Shown one piece after another: positions 31,682-40,385 of a stretch of DNA of 41,050 bases. Origin of the DNA: a bacterium (GTDB lineage Bacteria > Patescibacteriota > Gracilibacteria > UBA1369 > PNNO01); assembly GCA_013824265.1 (NCBI GenBank), contig PNNO01000001.1, forward strand, positions 1-41,050, given 5' to 3'. The stretch's first letter is position 1, and each line of letters begins with the position of its first letter. The notes beneath the pieces were generated by a model. The model searched no databases, had not been told where the DNA came from, and saw only the letters and a list, made by a program, of their open reading frames with translations. A program made the position numbers and the translations under genes.

Positions 31682-33661
31682 ATGGATAAACAACAAACTT
31701 TCGATAAAGCTCTTCAACTTGGGGAATTTTGGCATGCGAACAAAGGGCCAGTTCCCGAGAATCTTGCAGATCGCATTAAATTGGCACTGCATTTCTCGCA
31801 AATTGAGCTTCCGGAGGGAAACAGAGACACAATTAGCAGTATTATACGAGAGTTAAATTCACAAAATAATGAAAGCGTACTAAATCCACAGGATCTTGAG
31901 CCATTACTAAGAAGATTTGAAGAAGGAGAGGTAACCCTTGCCGACATACTTGGTTATGAATTGGATACAATCGAAGAAACAAATCCAAGTCCGGAAATAA
32001 AAAAACGTGTAGCCGATGTAAACAACCTGGTTTACCGTGTATTAAAGGGCTTTCTTGATGGAGATATGCGCGCAGACGCCTTAACAAGCTTGGATGTTGT
32101 AATAGATGAGACAAGAAATGAAGATTTTGAGACAGCGGTTAAAGCGGTACTTCAACAAATAGAGGAAAACTTAAAGGATCTTTCAAATTTCAAAGAAGTA
32201 AGATTAACTCATATTAACCCTGATCCCGAAGTACAAGAGCACACTGTGCATGCCCATTCACAAACAGATTCCGAGATATGCGAACACACAAATATAAATC
32301 TTTTGGAATGGCAGGAACATAAAGATAAAAAATTAATTGTCGATTGGACCAAAGTTGAATGCACGGAAGAAGATGAAACCAGACTAATGTTCAAATTAAG
32401 TTTTGGTGAAAAAGAATTTGGATATCTTGAATACAGATTTGAAGGAGAAAAAATACATCCTATTGTCTTTGGACGTTGCGCAAATATGAGCGCGATGGTA
32501 GACACTTTTCTGAACAAAAGACTTCAGGACGAAGTAAAAAAGATAATAGCGCAAAAGAAAAGAGAAATTCTAGCCGAAAATAGATTTAAAGATTGGACGG
32601 GAATGTGTACACAGCTTTGCCAATTACTTAGTAAAGTTTTACAAAAGCCGGTAGCATTTTCATGCAATCTTAAACCCGGAGAGACGAAATCCTGGGATGT
32701 TCTTATTGATCGTGACAAAGTAGAAGAAAATGCCGACCTTATAGGATTTACAAAAGAATCTCTTGAAAATGGTGGTGAATTTTTCGAACTAAAAATTGAC
32801 AAAGGAACTGATAGACAAAGAATAGGAAGCATTATGGTTGCATGTAACGATGATGCTCAAAGGGGAATAGTTACCGACGTATTAAGCTTCCTTGAAGGAA
32901 TAATTTTGGGTAGAGAAGAAGCAAGACATTGGTTAAGTAAACTAATTGGGGCGGCACCTGCAGACAAATATCTTGCCAATGACTTGGAAAAAATGCCAAA
33001 ACCACACCCAGTAGTAGTTCTTTATTCAGACATAGACGACTACAGCAGAACTATGCGTGAGCTTGCAGAAAAAAGTCCTAAAAACGCATGGGGAATAGAT
33101 GAAATAATGACAAGGTTTGTTAGTGAAGCCAAACTGGTTATTGAGAAAAAATATAATGTGGTACTGGATAAATACGTTGGAGATGAAACAATAGTTTTGA
33201 TTGGCCCTCCATACACGGAGAATGGTCTTGATGCTTTTGGAAACGACAAACCAAACTTCGCCAATTATATGGATTTGGCATTTGAAATTTCTGAAGAACT
33301 TCAGGGAATTCTTGACAAATGTTCTAATGCCGAGCAAGAAGAACATGATTTTGAACTTCCAAGAAGACTTATATTCGCAAACGGATGCGGAATTGTTGAT
33401 AAAGACCCGGTTGGAATATATGGAGATGCGGAAAAACCGGGGGCCGGAGTTGATTACACTATTTTCGGACACGAGATGAACAAAGTAGCTCGCGTCCTTG
33501 GGAAAGCTGATGGAGGACAATTTTTAATTCCATATGACACATATTTAAAATATCTGGAGGATGGAGGAAAAATGCTTGTAGCTAATGGAGAACCTAGGGT
33601 TGTAGAAACCAAAGGAGTTGGAGAATTTAAGGTTATATTAGTTGAAAAGGCTACAAAATAA
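31682..33661 (+). CDS. Class III adenylate cyclase with N-terminal regulatory domains
   Basis: This 659-aa soluble protein ends in a class III cyclase catalytic domain (about 443-655). All catalytic residues expected of an adenylate cyclase are visible: metal-binding Asp450 (YSDIDDYS) and Asp501 (DKYVGDETIV), adenine-selecting Lys497 and Asp591 (VDYTIFG), and transition-state Asn600 and Arg604 (MNKVAR). It should make cAMP, probably as a homodimer. Residues about 300-420 look like a GAF-type sensory domain (FKDWTGMCTQLCQLLSKVL, IGSIMVACNDDAQRGI). The first 300 residues are helical then beta-rich and match nothing that I recognise. The gene has its own consensus promoter. No cAMP receptor is in the window. 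Confidence 0.9.
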   Translation: MDKQQTFDKALQLGEFWHANKGPVPENLADRIKLALHFSQIELPEGNRDTISSIIRELNSQNNESVLNPQDLEPLLRRFEEGEVTLADILGYELDTIEETNPSPEIKKRVADVNNLVYRVLKGFLDGDMRADALTSLDVVIDETRNEDFETAVKAVLQQIEENLKDLSNFKEVRLTHINPDPEVQEHTVHAHSQTDSEICEHTNINLLEWQEHKDKKLIVDWTKVECTEEDETRLMFKLSFGEKEFGYLEYRFEGEKIHPIVFGRCANMSAMVDTFLNKRLQDEVKKIIAQKKREILAENRFKDWTGMCTQLCQLLSKVLQKPVAFSCNLKPGETKSWDVLIDRDKVEENADLIGFTKESLENGGEFFELKIDKGTDRQRIGSIMVACNDDAQRGIVTDVLSFLEGIILGREEARHWLSKLIGAAPADKYLANDLEKMPKPHPVVVLYSDIDDYSRTMRELAEKSPKNAWGIDEIMTRFVSEAKLVIEKKYNVVLDKYVGDETIVLIGPPYTENGLDAFGNDKPNFANYMDLAFEISEELQGILDKCSNAEQEEHDFELPRRLIFANGCGIVDKDPVGIYGDAEKPGAGVDYTIFGHEMNKVARVLGKADGGQFLIPYDTYLKYLEDGGKMLVANGEPRVVETKGVGEFKVILVEKATK

Positions 33662-33666
33662 GGCAT

Positions 33667-33703
33667 ATTTTTGGTATAATGTACTAATTGTATAACCAAA
33701 AAT
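33667..33703 (+). promoter_or_regulatory. Extended -10 promoter inside an inverted repeat, upstream of the DUF1622 gene
   Basis: TATAAT (33675-33680) preceded by TGG is an extended -10. It lies at the left arm of a perfect 9-bp inverted repeat, ATTTTTGGT (33667-33675) and ACCAAAAAT (33695-33703), which ends exactly at the ATG at 33704. It may be a repressor site. Confidence 0.5.
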
Positions 33704-34057
33704 ATGGAAATAGTTTTTCAATACATTATAAAGGCCTTGGAAATAATAGGAGTTGCGATAATTTTTGTTGGCATTTTCAAAATGCTGATTGTGTTTGCTA
33801 CATGCGCAATAAAAAGAATTTCTCCGGCAAAACTAATAACGCAAATTAGAATAGATTTGGGAAATTATCTGGTTTTAAGTCTTGAAGTATTCATAGGCAG
33901 AGACATAATAGAAACGCTCCTAAGCCCATCAATAAACGACATAGTAATTCTTGCAGTATTGGTTGTTTTGAGGACTTTGTTGGCATTCTTTTTGAATTAT
34001 GAAATTGCACACTTACCACAGGTAGAACTTCCAAAAATGTCGGATAAAAAACAATAA
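33704..34057 (+). CDS. DUF1622 family membrane protein
   Basis: A 117-aa protein with three hydrophobic helices (about 6-32, 54-66 and 75-95). The pattern LEIIGVAIIFVGIFK, then IRIDLGNYLVLSLEVFIGRDIIET, then ILAVLVVLRTLLAFFLNYEI matches the DUF1622 family of small inner-membrane proteins with no known function. It lies between the cyclase and the SLH gene with its own promoter. Confidence 0.85.
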   Translation: MEIVFQYIIKALEIIGVAIIFVGIFKMLIVFATCAIKRISPAKLITQIRIDLGNYLVLSLEVFIGRDIIETLLSPSINDIVILAVLVVLRTLLAFFLNYEIAHLPQVELPKMSDKKQ

Positions 34058-34084
34058 GTCCTTTTGTAATTTCAGAAAAATTCG

Positions 34085-34090
34085 TATAAT
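34085..34090 (+). promoter_or_regulatory. -10 element for the SLH protein gene
   Basis: TATAAT at 34085-34090, 33 bp upstream of the ATG. The nearest -35-like hexamer is TTGTAA at 34064-34069 with a short 15 bp spacer. Confidence 0.5.
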
Positions 34091-34123
34091 AGATATTGAT
34101 CTAATCATTATCCATTATCTTTT

Positions 34124-35131
34124 ATGTCACATTTCAAAAAAACCGTTGGTTATTTAACAACCTGTTTTATTGTATTTACAGTGGTTTTTGCAATCCCTGT
34201 AAATGCAGCCTTTTCTGATGTAAGCCCAAGCCACGACAACTACCAGGCAATTACTTATCTTAATGAAAAAGGGATAATTCAGGGTTATGAAGACGGAACT
34301 TTTAAGCCTGATAAATCGGTAAACAGAGCGGAAGCACTTAAAATAATCATATTGCCATTATACGAAAGCCTTCAGGCTCCTGACGCAAATCCTTTCCCGG
34401 ATGTAACTACGGACTTATGGTTCGCAAAATATGTTAAAAAAGCAAAAGATATTGGGGTTGTAAGCGGAGATGGAGTTACTGGCAACTTTGAAGGTTCAAG
34501 AAATGTAAATCTTGTTGAATACTTAAAAATGCTCCTTCTTTCGTACAATATAAACTTAACGAGTTATCAGAATCCAACAGAAGTTTTGTTCGGTGACGTA
34601 AAAGACTTAAAACAATGGTTCATTCCATATCTTTATTATGCGGCAACAACAAATATAATACATGCTGACGGATCAAATAATATTTATCCAGCAGATGCTC
34701 TAACCCGCGGAGAAGTCGCTGAAATAACTTACAGATTGATTGTAAATATTCAGGGAGGAGAAACGCAACTTTACCTAAGTATGGCCGAGGCGGAAATGAT
34801 TAAAATATTACAATACCTAAACTCTGGAAATGTTGATGGAGCAACAAACTCCGCGGCAAAATCATTACAATATACTCAAAGCGCCCTGACAATTTCTCCA
34901 AATGAAACAATAGTTCAGGCGGCAAACAGTATTGCGCAGGCTTTTGATCATCTTGTAATCGCTTACAAGGAAGGGCTAAATAAAAATTATTCTGCAGTTG
35001 AAGACCAGGCTGGGCAAGCATGGAATCTTGCAAACACGGCAGAAGCAACAAACTCTTCAGTAGCCAGCCTTGCGCAATCAATAAAGAATATTGCACACGC
35101 AATGGCGGAAAGTGCCAGAGCTTCACAATAA
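34124..35131 (+). CDS. S-layer homology (SLH) domain protein
   Basis: A 335-aa exported protein. A signal peptide of about 28 residues (ending VNA) is followed by three SLH domains: FSDVSPSHDNYQAITYL to RAEALKII (about 30-75), FPDVTTDLWFAKYVKKA (about 90-140) and FGDVKDLKQWFIPYLYYA to RGEVAEITYRLI (about 155-205). The last 120 residues are helical and Ala/Asn/Ser-rich. SLH triplets bind secondary cell-wall polymers, so this protein probably sits in or on the S-layer. It has its own promoter and terminator. Confidence 0.93.
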   Translation: MSHFKKTVGYLTTCFIVFTVVFAIPVNAAFSDVSPSHDNYQAITYLNEKGIIQGYEDGTFKPDKSVNRAEALKIIILPLYESLQAPDANPFPDVTTDLWFAKYVKKAKDIGVVSGDGVTGNFEGSRNVNLVEYLKMLLLSYNINLTSYQNPTEVLFGDVKDLKQWFIPYLYYAATTNIIHADGSNNIYPADALTRGEVAEITYRLIVNIQGGETQLYLSMAEAEMIKILQYLNSGNVDGATNSAAKSLQYTQSALTISPNETIVQAANSIAQAFDHLVIAYKEGLNKNYSAVEDQAGQAWNLANTAEATNSSVASLAQSIKNIAHAMAESARASQ

Positions 35132-35150
35132 ATTTCAAAAACAACAAATA

Positions 35151-35190
35151 AAAGGTAAGCCCCGTTTTGTAGCCTGGAGCTTACCTTTTT
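35151..35190 (+). terminator. Rho-independent terminator of the SLH gene
   Basis: AAAGGTAAGC (35151-35160) pairs with GCTTACCTTT (35179-35188), and the second arm runs into a T tract. It also lies just beyond the stop of the convergent surface-protein operon and could act in both directions. Confidence 0.85.
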
Positions 35191-35221
35191 TATATGGCAA
35201 TTTAAAACCTATGAAATTAAA

Positions 35222-36517
35222 TTATCTCAAGTAATTAAGCACCAAAGAACCAACATCGGCCCAGTTTGTCTGTGTTGTAGCAAGTTTAATTGTTACAGTT
35301 AGCCAATCGCCGGGAGTAAATGTTGGAGTACCTCCAATAGTCATATTGGTAGATTCAACCCATTGTCCCGCAACCGAACTTACAAGTCCTGCGTTGTTTG
35401 TCAGTGTAACGCCAGCATCTGCAGTATCCAGCATTGATAAATCAATTACATTGTTAGCTGCATTTGTCGTATTTGTTCGATATTTAAATTCAATAGGTGC
35501 TACATCCCATGATGAGAAATCAAGAGGCACCTGAATTCTAACTTTTACATCATAATCCTGCATTAACGCTTTTGTTGTTGTCCATCTATAATAATTTTCA
35601 AAGTTTGTAGCATCAAAATCATAAGCAAGACGACCAACATTATTTGTTCCATCATTAAAATAAGTTGTATTTGGATACTGAGGAGCAAGGAAAATAGATA
35701 GTCCTCCCGGAGCATCAGCCATTGCAACCCATTGCGCACCATCGTAGATGTACATCGCATCAAGGTCGGTTCTGTAAAAAGTCTGACCTTCAACGGCAGC
35801 ACCTCCAGGGAAAGCTATACCCTGATGAAGCACCATATTTACAGCCTCATTTTGGTCAAAATCAAGAATTCCGTTTAAAGTTAAACTTCCATCAATAAAC
35901 AAATCATCAGAAAGTACAAATCTGTTATTTAATGAATCCCACTTTAAACTTTCAGCAAGAGTCGCACCAAATTGTAGAGTAACGTCTCCCGTTGTATCAT
36001 CCTGATCAAGAGTGAATGAATTGCTATCAACACCATCCAAATTTGTTATATCGTTAGATGTTGTAACGGAATAATAAGATCCTCCGTTATTCCTAATCTC
36101 CCATTCATTTGTTGTGGCATTATATTTAAGAACCCCCTCAGAATCAGATCCCTGGTTAGCAACTACAGAAACATCCGCTCCGGCTCCCACATTATCGGAA
36201 TCAAGTGTTAATGTATTTCCATACTGATCAATATCATTTTGGACTTCAAGTCCACCATTAACGTATAAATCATTACCAAATTCAAATCTGTCATTGGCAA
36301 AGTTGTACATTAATATTCGTCCGGCAGCATCAGTACCGAACTGAAGTTCAACATCTTCCGCACCATCACCTGGAGCAATAGTCATAAATGCCTCAGTGTT
36401 AACCAGGTCATCCGGGTCAGAAGTTGCAGCATGTGCTGCAGGAGCAACCAACATCATAGCGACAACAGTTGAAGCTATAAATGTTAGTAGCGATTTTTTC
36501 ATACGTAACGTTTTCAT
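35222..36517 (-). CDS. Secreted surface protein A with tail-fibre-like repeats
   Basis: This 431-aa exported protein has a signal peptide of about 30 residues (cleavage near AHA). The middle has short beta-rich repeats such as DVELQFGTDAAGRILMYN, NDRFEFGNDLYVNGGLEV and DVTLQFGATLAESLKWD, NNRFVLSDDLFIDGSLTL, a pattern common in phage tail fibres and adhesins. The last 140 or so residues (from DGTNNVGRL) form a domain shared with the next gene upstream (36550). It is the final gene of a three-gene surface operon. Adhesion or a surface coat is a fair guess; no enzyme motif is seen. Confidence 0.8.
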   Translation of the reverse strand: MKTLRMKKSLLTFIASTVVAMMLVAPAAHAATSDPDDLVNTEAFMTIAPGDGAEDVELQFGTDAAGRILMYNFANDRFEFGNDLYVNGGLEVQNDIDQYGNTLTLDSDNVGAGADVSVVANQGSDSEGVLKYNATTNEWEIRNNGGSYYSVTTSNDITNLDGVDSNSFTLDQDDTTGDVTLQFGATLAESLKWDSLNNRFVLSDDLFIDGSLTLNGILDFDQNEAVNMVLHQGIAFPGGAAVEGQTFYRTDLDAMYIYDGAQWVAMADAPGGLSIFLAPQYPNTTYFNDGTNNVGRLAYDFDATNFENYYRWTTTKALMQDYDVKVRIQVPLDFSSWDVAPIEFKYRTNTTNAANNVIDLSMLDTADAGVTLTNNAGLVSSVAGQWVESTNMTIGGTPTFTPGDWLTVTIKLATTQTNWADVGSLVLNYLR

Positions 36518-36549
36518 AGGTTTTGTATGTTAATAAATAAATAGATAAA

Positions 36550-37962
36550 TTAATTAAAATTTAATGAGATTTCACCAATATCCATCTCATTGCTGTTTCT
36601 TGAGTGCAGTCTGATTACAATCATAAAAGTTTCACCAGCGGTAAATGTAGGCGCACCACCATACCCTATTGAGGTACTCGACCAGGATGTGCCTGCAAGA
36701 TTTGTGCTGGTGCCGGTTAAAGTAACCGCCGCACCGTTTGAATCATATATATAAATGTCAGCCTTATTATCCAGTGAACTTGCGGAATCACTTCTGTAAG
36801 TGAATTCCCAAGGAGTAGCCCAATTCCAACCTGTAAAATTTGTAGGCAAAGGAACTTGAACTATAACGTCATAATCCTGTAATGCGTTTGGCGTACTCTG
36901 CCAAACATAGAAGTTTCTTCCGTTTGCAATATCGCTATCAATAAAGAGTCTTCCAACATTATTTGTTCCATCAGGTTTATAACTTACACCATCGTATAAA
37001 GAAGGAATTATCTTTTTTAAATTTGATGAAGCTGCAGCTAAAGAAAATAATTGCTCATCAATATCATCAATTGCGGTTTCCACATAACCTGCAGAATAAT
37101 AATGCCCATCAATCGCCTCAACATCTATTTCGGAAGCATCATGCTTGTTTGCACCTCCATCAAGATGCAAATTAATAGTTGAAGCAAGAGAGCTCACATC
37201 AACACCATCAACAGTTCCGCTAATGGTAAGATCACCCTGTATATTTACATTGTCGTTAAAATTGAAATATCCGTTCAACATATCCCAGGATAAAATTTTA
37301 CCCAGAGCATTTCCAAACTGAAGTCCAACTGAACCAATCGCATCATCGTTATCATCAATAACAAAATTATCTGAATTTGTTCCTCCCGGAACAGTTGATA
37401 TTGGCCAAACATCACCGGCATCAAGTACAACTATATTTCCGGCAGACGTACCAAGTTCAGCGTTATCTATATAATCGGCATTCGTTGCGTAAGGCACGCT
37501 TCCTATAGGGGATCTGTCTGAAGCCGGATCGGAAGGGGCTCTATCCAAAATTTCATATGAAGTTAATGGATCTACCGTCTTCTTTATTTCCACCTGCAAA
37601 TACAAATGCTTTGTTGAATCAATCTGAGGAATCGGAGTAACGGTTCCAAGCTCAAAACTAAAGAACCCGTCCGCATTTGGAGCAACCGCCTGTACTTCCT
37701 GCCATCCGGAATATGTTGGAGAAAGAGCGTTAATCACTCCTCCGGCAACATCACCGGCTCCAATTGGACTAACAGACCAAAAACTAAATCTAAAGTCATG
37801 AGATCCGGTTAATGGTGTGGTTCCCAAATTATTCAAAAGTCGTCCTTCGTAAATCATTTTCTGAGGAGTTGTTGTCACGGCATATGCGCTTGTAGCAAGA
37901 CTCATCGATACAATAAGCGCCATTAAAACCGTAGAAATTATTTTTAATTTTCTTTTTTCCAT
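36550..37962 (-). CDS. Secreted surface protein B, paralogue of protein A
   Basis: A 470-aa exported protein with a signal peptide (about 1-28). Its N-terminal half (MIYEGRLLNNLGTTPLTGSH, DFRFSFWS, HLYLQVEIKK, IGSVPYATNADY) is a type often found at the start of bacterial surface and tail-fibre-like proteins. Then come QFGNALGKILSWD and FNFNDNVNIQGDLTISG repeats, a possible coiled coil, and the C-terminal domain shared with protein A: GTNNVGRL, LQDYDVIVQVPL, EFTYRS, GGAPTFTAG and DIGEISLNF. Its start overlaps the end of the gene at 37944 by 19 bp, which suggests coupled translation. Confidence 0.8.
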   Translation of the reverse strand: MEKRKLKIISTVLMALIVSMSLATSAYAVTTTPQKMIYEGRLLNNLGTTPLTGSHDFRFSFWSVSPIGAGDVAGGVINALSPTYSGWQEVQAVAPNADGFFSFELGTVTPIPQIDSTKHLYLQVEIKKTVDPLTSYEILDRAPSDPASDRSPIGSVPYATNADYIDNAELGTSAGNIVVLDAGDVWPISTVPGGTNSDNFVIDDNDDAIGSVGLQFGNALGKILSWDMLNGYFNFNDNVNIQGDLTISGTVDGVDVSSLASTINLHLDGGANKHDASEIDVEAIDGHYYSAGYVETAIDDIDEQLFSLAAASSNLKKIIPSLYDGVSYKPDGTNNVGRLFIDSDIANGRNFYVWQSTPNALQDYDVIVQVPLPTNFTGWNWATPWEFTYRSDSASSLDNKADIYIYDSNGAAVTLTGTSTNLAGTSWSSTSIGYGGAPTFTAGETFMIVIRLHSRNSNEMDIGEISLNFN

Positions 37963-39356
37963 ATTAATAAGAGGTAACTAATAAAAATTATTGTAAAGAA
38001 AACTATGTATGGTAATAAATTCATGGAATCCGTTTTTTCAGCGGAAGCATGCTGTGTATAATTACTTTCAACATTCCATTCGGGAACTTTGTTTTCCAAA
38101 ACTTTACCAAGAATATAAGGAACACCGTTCTCCATTTTTATTGAAATAACATGGTGATTGGTCTGAATAAATTTGTCGTTATCCTTATAGACCGAATAGA
38201 TATATATGGAATATAAACCGTCTTCCAATTCAACCGGAGAAGCAATAATATAATCTCCGTTTTCCTCAGCCAATACAGCAGAAACGTCTACATAATCTTC
38301 ATTAACCCACATAGCCACAACTCCATAATTTGAGCCGGTTTCACCTTCAAGATAAACATATCTACCATTACTCTTTAAAGTCCCCCTGTCAGGAGTGTCA
38401 ACCTTTAAAAGCTCATAATCTTTATCCAAATCAACAAAGACTTCATCAGCTTTTTCCTGTTTTTCTCCTTTAACGTATAAAGTTGAATAATAAGTCCCAT
38501 TAATAAGTTCGATTTCACTTTCGCCAATAAAATTTAAATCATCTTTTAATTCAAGAAAAAACATCCCGATTTCAGTAAACGGATCGATCAGTTTCAATTC
38601 AAGCTGAACAAAATCTTCAAGATAAATTTCATTTATTCCAAAGTCAGATCTTCCAACAAAAAGAGGTTTCATTTGGGTATAAACAAACTCATCAGATTTT
38701 GCTATTCCCGTATGAATAAAATTGTCATTCTTCATAATCGGATTGGTACCATAAACCCAATCTTCATCACAATCTTCAACGCTATCACTGTCTGTATCAT
38801 TTATATAAGGATTTGTATCCATGTACTTAACCTCAAATTGAGCCGAACATCCGTCGAAATCGTCATATGCGGTCTCAATTTTTGTAACCTCGGTATAATT
38901 AGGTATGACAGGCTTCACGGGCTTCAAAGGCTCAGGGGCTTCATCTTCAGGAACACCATGTAAATTCAAATCAGGAAGAGATTCTTCCTGCGGAAGAGCA
39001 CCTATTAAAGCGGAATCGGTTTCTCCCGAATCCGAATCAGGTCTTCCGCCCGCAACAGACCCACCACTACCACCCGGAGTAGGTGGAATTGGAGGAGTCA
39101 CCGCAACCAAATCACTGTTCGCATCAATAATTTTAAATGATGCAGATTCACTTGGACGATCAGTCCAGAATATTCCACTCAAATCCATACTATAAGAAGC
39201 ACTTTCCAAAGACCCGGTGTTATGCGCAAAATCAAGAGCCTCGTCGTTCAAACTAAAACTGGAACTATACGAAGATGCATATACACAGTTACCCCAGCCA
39301 AGCGTGGCAAGGCCAAAGATACACAGAATCGCCTTTATTTTGAGGGGAAAACTCAT
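37944..39356 (-). CDS. Secreted membrane-anchored protein with a thrombospondin type 3-like Ca2+ motif
   Basis: A 470-aa protein that starts the surface operon. A signal peptide (about 1-27) is followed by a Ser-rich stretch, a Pro/Gly-rich linker (VTPPIPPTPGGSGGSVAGG) and a Pro/Lys segment. DTNPYINDTDSDSVEDCDED is a calcium-binding loop of the thrombospondin type 3 kind. The next 230 residues are beta-rich domains of unknown family, and one C-terminal helix (LLPYIVFFTIIFISYLLLIW) with a short basic tail anchors it in the membrane. It may be the anchor for proteins A and B. Confidence 0.78.
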   Translation of the reverse strand: MSFPLKIKAILCIFGLATLGWGNCVYASSYSSSFSLNDEALDFAHNTGSLESASYSMDLSGIFWTDRPSESASFKIIDANSDLVAVTPPIPPTPGGSGGSVAGGRPDSDSGETDSALIGALPQEESLPDLNLHGVPEDEAPEPLKPVKPVIPNYTEVTKIETAYDDFDGCSAQFEVKYMDTNPYINDTDSDSVEDCDEDWVYGTNPIMKNDNFIHTGIAKSDEFVYTQMKPLFVGRSDFGINEIYLEDFVQLELKLIDPFTEIGMFFLELKDDLNFIGESEIELINGTYYSTLYVKGEKQEKADEVFVDLDKDYELLKVDTPDRGTLKSNGRYVYLEGETGSNYGVVAMWVNEDYVDVSAVLAEENGDYIIASPVELEDGLYSIYIYSVYKDNDKFIQTNHHVISIKMENGVPYILGKVLENKVPEWNVESNYTQHASAEKTDSMNLLPYIVFFTIIFISYLLLIWKKEN

Positions 39357-39391
39357 AAACGGATTTTTATTTCGGCTTTTGTTTTCTAATC

Positions 39392-39420
39392 ATTATACAA
39401 CAAAAAGCCTCGTTTATCAA
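39392..39420 (-). promoter_or_regulatory. Promoter of the surface-protein operon
   Basis: On the minus strand TTGATA (39420-39415), a 17 bp spacer and a consensus TATAAT (39397-39392). The leader is about 28 nt. The -35 lies in the loop of the terminator hairpin of the upstream PfkB gene. Confidence 0.7.
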
Positions 39421-39425
39421 GAGGC
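39402..39425 (-). terminator. Terminator of the PfkB kinase gene
   Basis: On the minus strand GCCTC (39425-39421), a 9-nt loop, GAGGC (39411-39407), then five U (39406-39402). It lies 23 bp after the stop codon. Confidence 0.65.
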
Positions 39426-39447
39426 GATCTATAATATTTTCGTGCTT

Positions 39448-40362
39448 TTAATCACTCCATCCATCCAAAACAGCCATTGCTTCTTCAAAAGTAGGCGCAC
39501 CTAATCTTCCTCCGATTTTTGTACACTTTAACCCTGCACAAACCGTTGCAAACCTCATATTTTTCTTTAAATCCCAGCCCTGTAAAAGCCCATATAAAAA
39601 AGCACCATGAAAAACATCTCCGGCACCTGTTGTATCCACAACTTTATCCACAGGATATTCCGTAACTGTCGTAGGAGTGGTATCCCCTTTTTGCATACCA
39701 ATGGCTCCATATTTTCCTAGCGTTATAATTGCTATTTCTGCACCATTTTCAATAAATTCTTTTAACGCCTTTTCATAATCATGATGGAAAAGCTGCTCAA
39801 CAAACCTTCTTGAAACAATAAGATAATCGGCGAATTTAACAAAATCTTTGGCATTTGGTGTATGAGGTTCGGCATCAACACAAATTTTAATTCCATTTTC
39901 ACGCGCAAACTTTAAAAGCTTCATGTTTTCTTCCGGGAAATGAGCGTCGGAATGAATAATTCTGGCATTTTTTATCATTTCATACATATCATCACCAATC
40001 GGGAAAGTCTTTAAGTCGCCTCTGTCTGCAACAATCGTTCTTGTACTTTTTTCTTCATTAATAATAATGCTTGAAAGCGCGGGCGCATGACCTTCTTGAA
40101 CAGTCATGCAATCCGTATTAACTCCGTTTTCTTTAAGTGTATCAATGGCAAATTGTCCTATAGAACCTTCTCCAACCGTCCCTATCATTGCGGTTTTTGC
40201 CCCAAGCCTTGCAAGACAAGCAATTGCATTTGCAGCCTGACCTCCACCCTGAACTGATGAAAATTTTGGAATCGTCTTTTCATCTTCTTCGGGAAAATGA
40301 TCAACCACATTTAAATGGTCAACGGTTGCCCCACCTATTCCAACAACATCGAATTTTTCCAT
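39448..40362 (-). CDS. PfkB-family carbohydrate/nucleoside kinase
   Basis: A 304-aa ribokinase-like enzyme. The start MEKFDVVGIGGATVDHLN at 40362 is chosen because the promoter at 40386-40415 lies inside the longer reading frame. PfkB signature 1 is GGGQAANAIACLARLGAKTA and signature 2 is DTTGAGDVFHGAFLYGLL with the catalytic Asp. It phosphorylates a sugar or nucleoside; ribokinase or adenosine kinase activity is equally possible from sequence. It is divergent from the queuosine-precursor transporter gene. Confidence 0.93.
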   Translation of the reverse strand: MEKFDVVGIGGATVDHLNVVDHFPEEDEKTIPKFSSVQGGGQAANAIACLARLGAKTAMIGTVGEGSIGQFAIDTLKENGVNTDCMTVQEGHAPALSSIIINEEKSTRTIVADRGDLKTFPIGDDMYEMIKNARIIHSDAHFPEENMKLLKFARENGIKICVDAEPHTPNAKDFVKFADYLIVSRRFVEQLFHHDYEKALKEFIENGAEIAIITLGKYGAIGMQKGDTTPTTVTEYPVDKVVDTTGAGDVFHGAFLYGLLQGWDLKKNMRFATVCAGLKCTKIGGRLGAPTFEEAMAVLDGWSD

Positions 40363-40385
40363 ACTTAACATTGTTTGTTTTTTAA

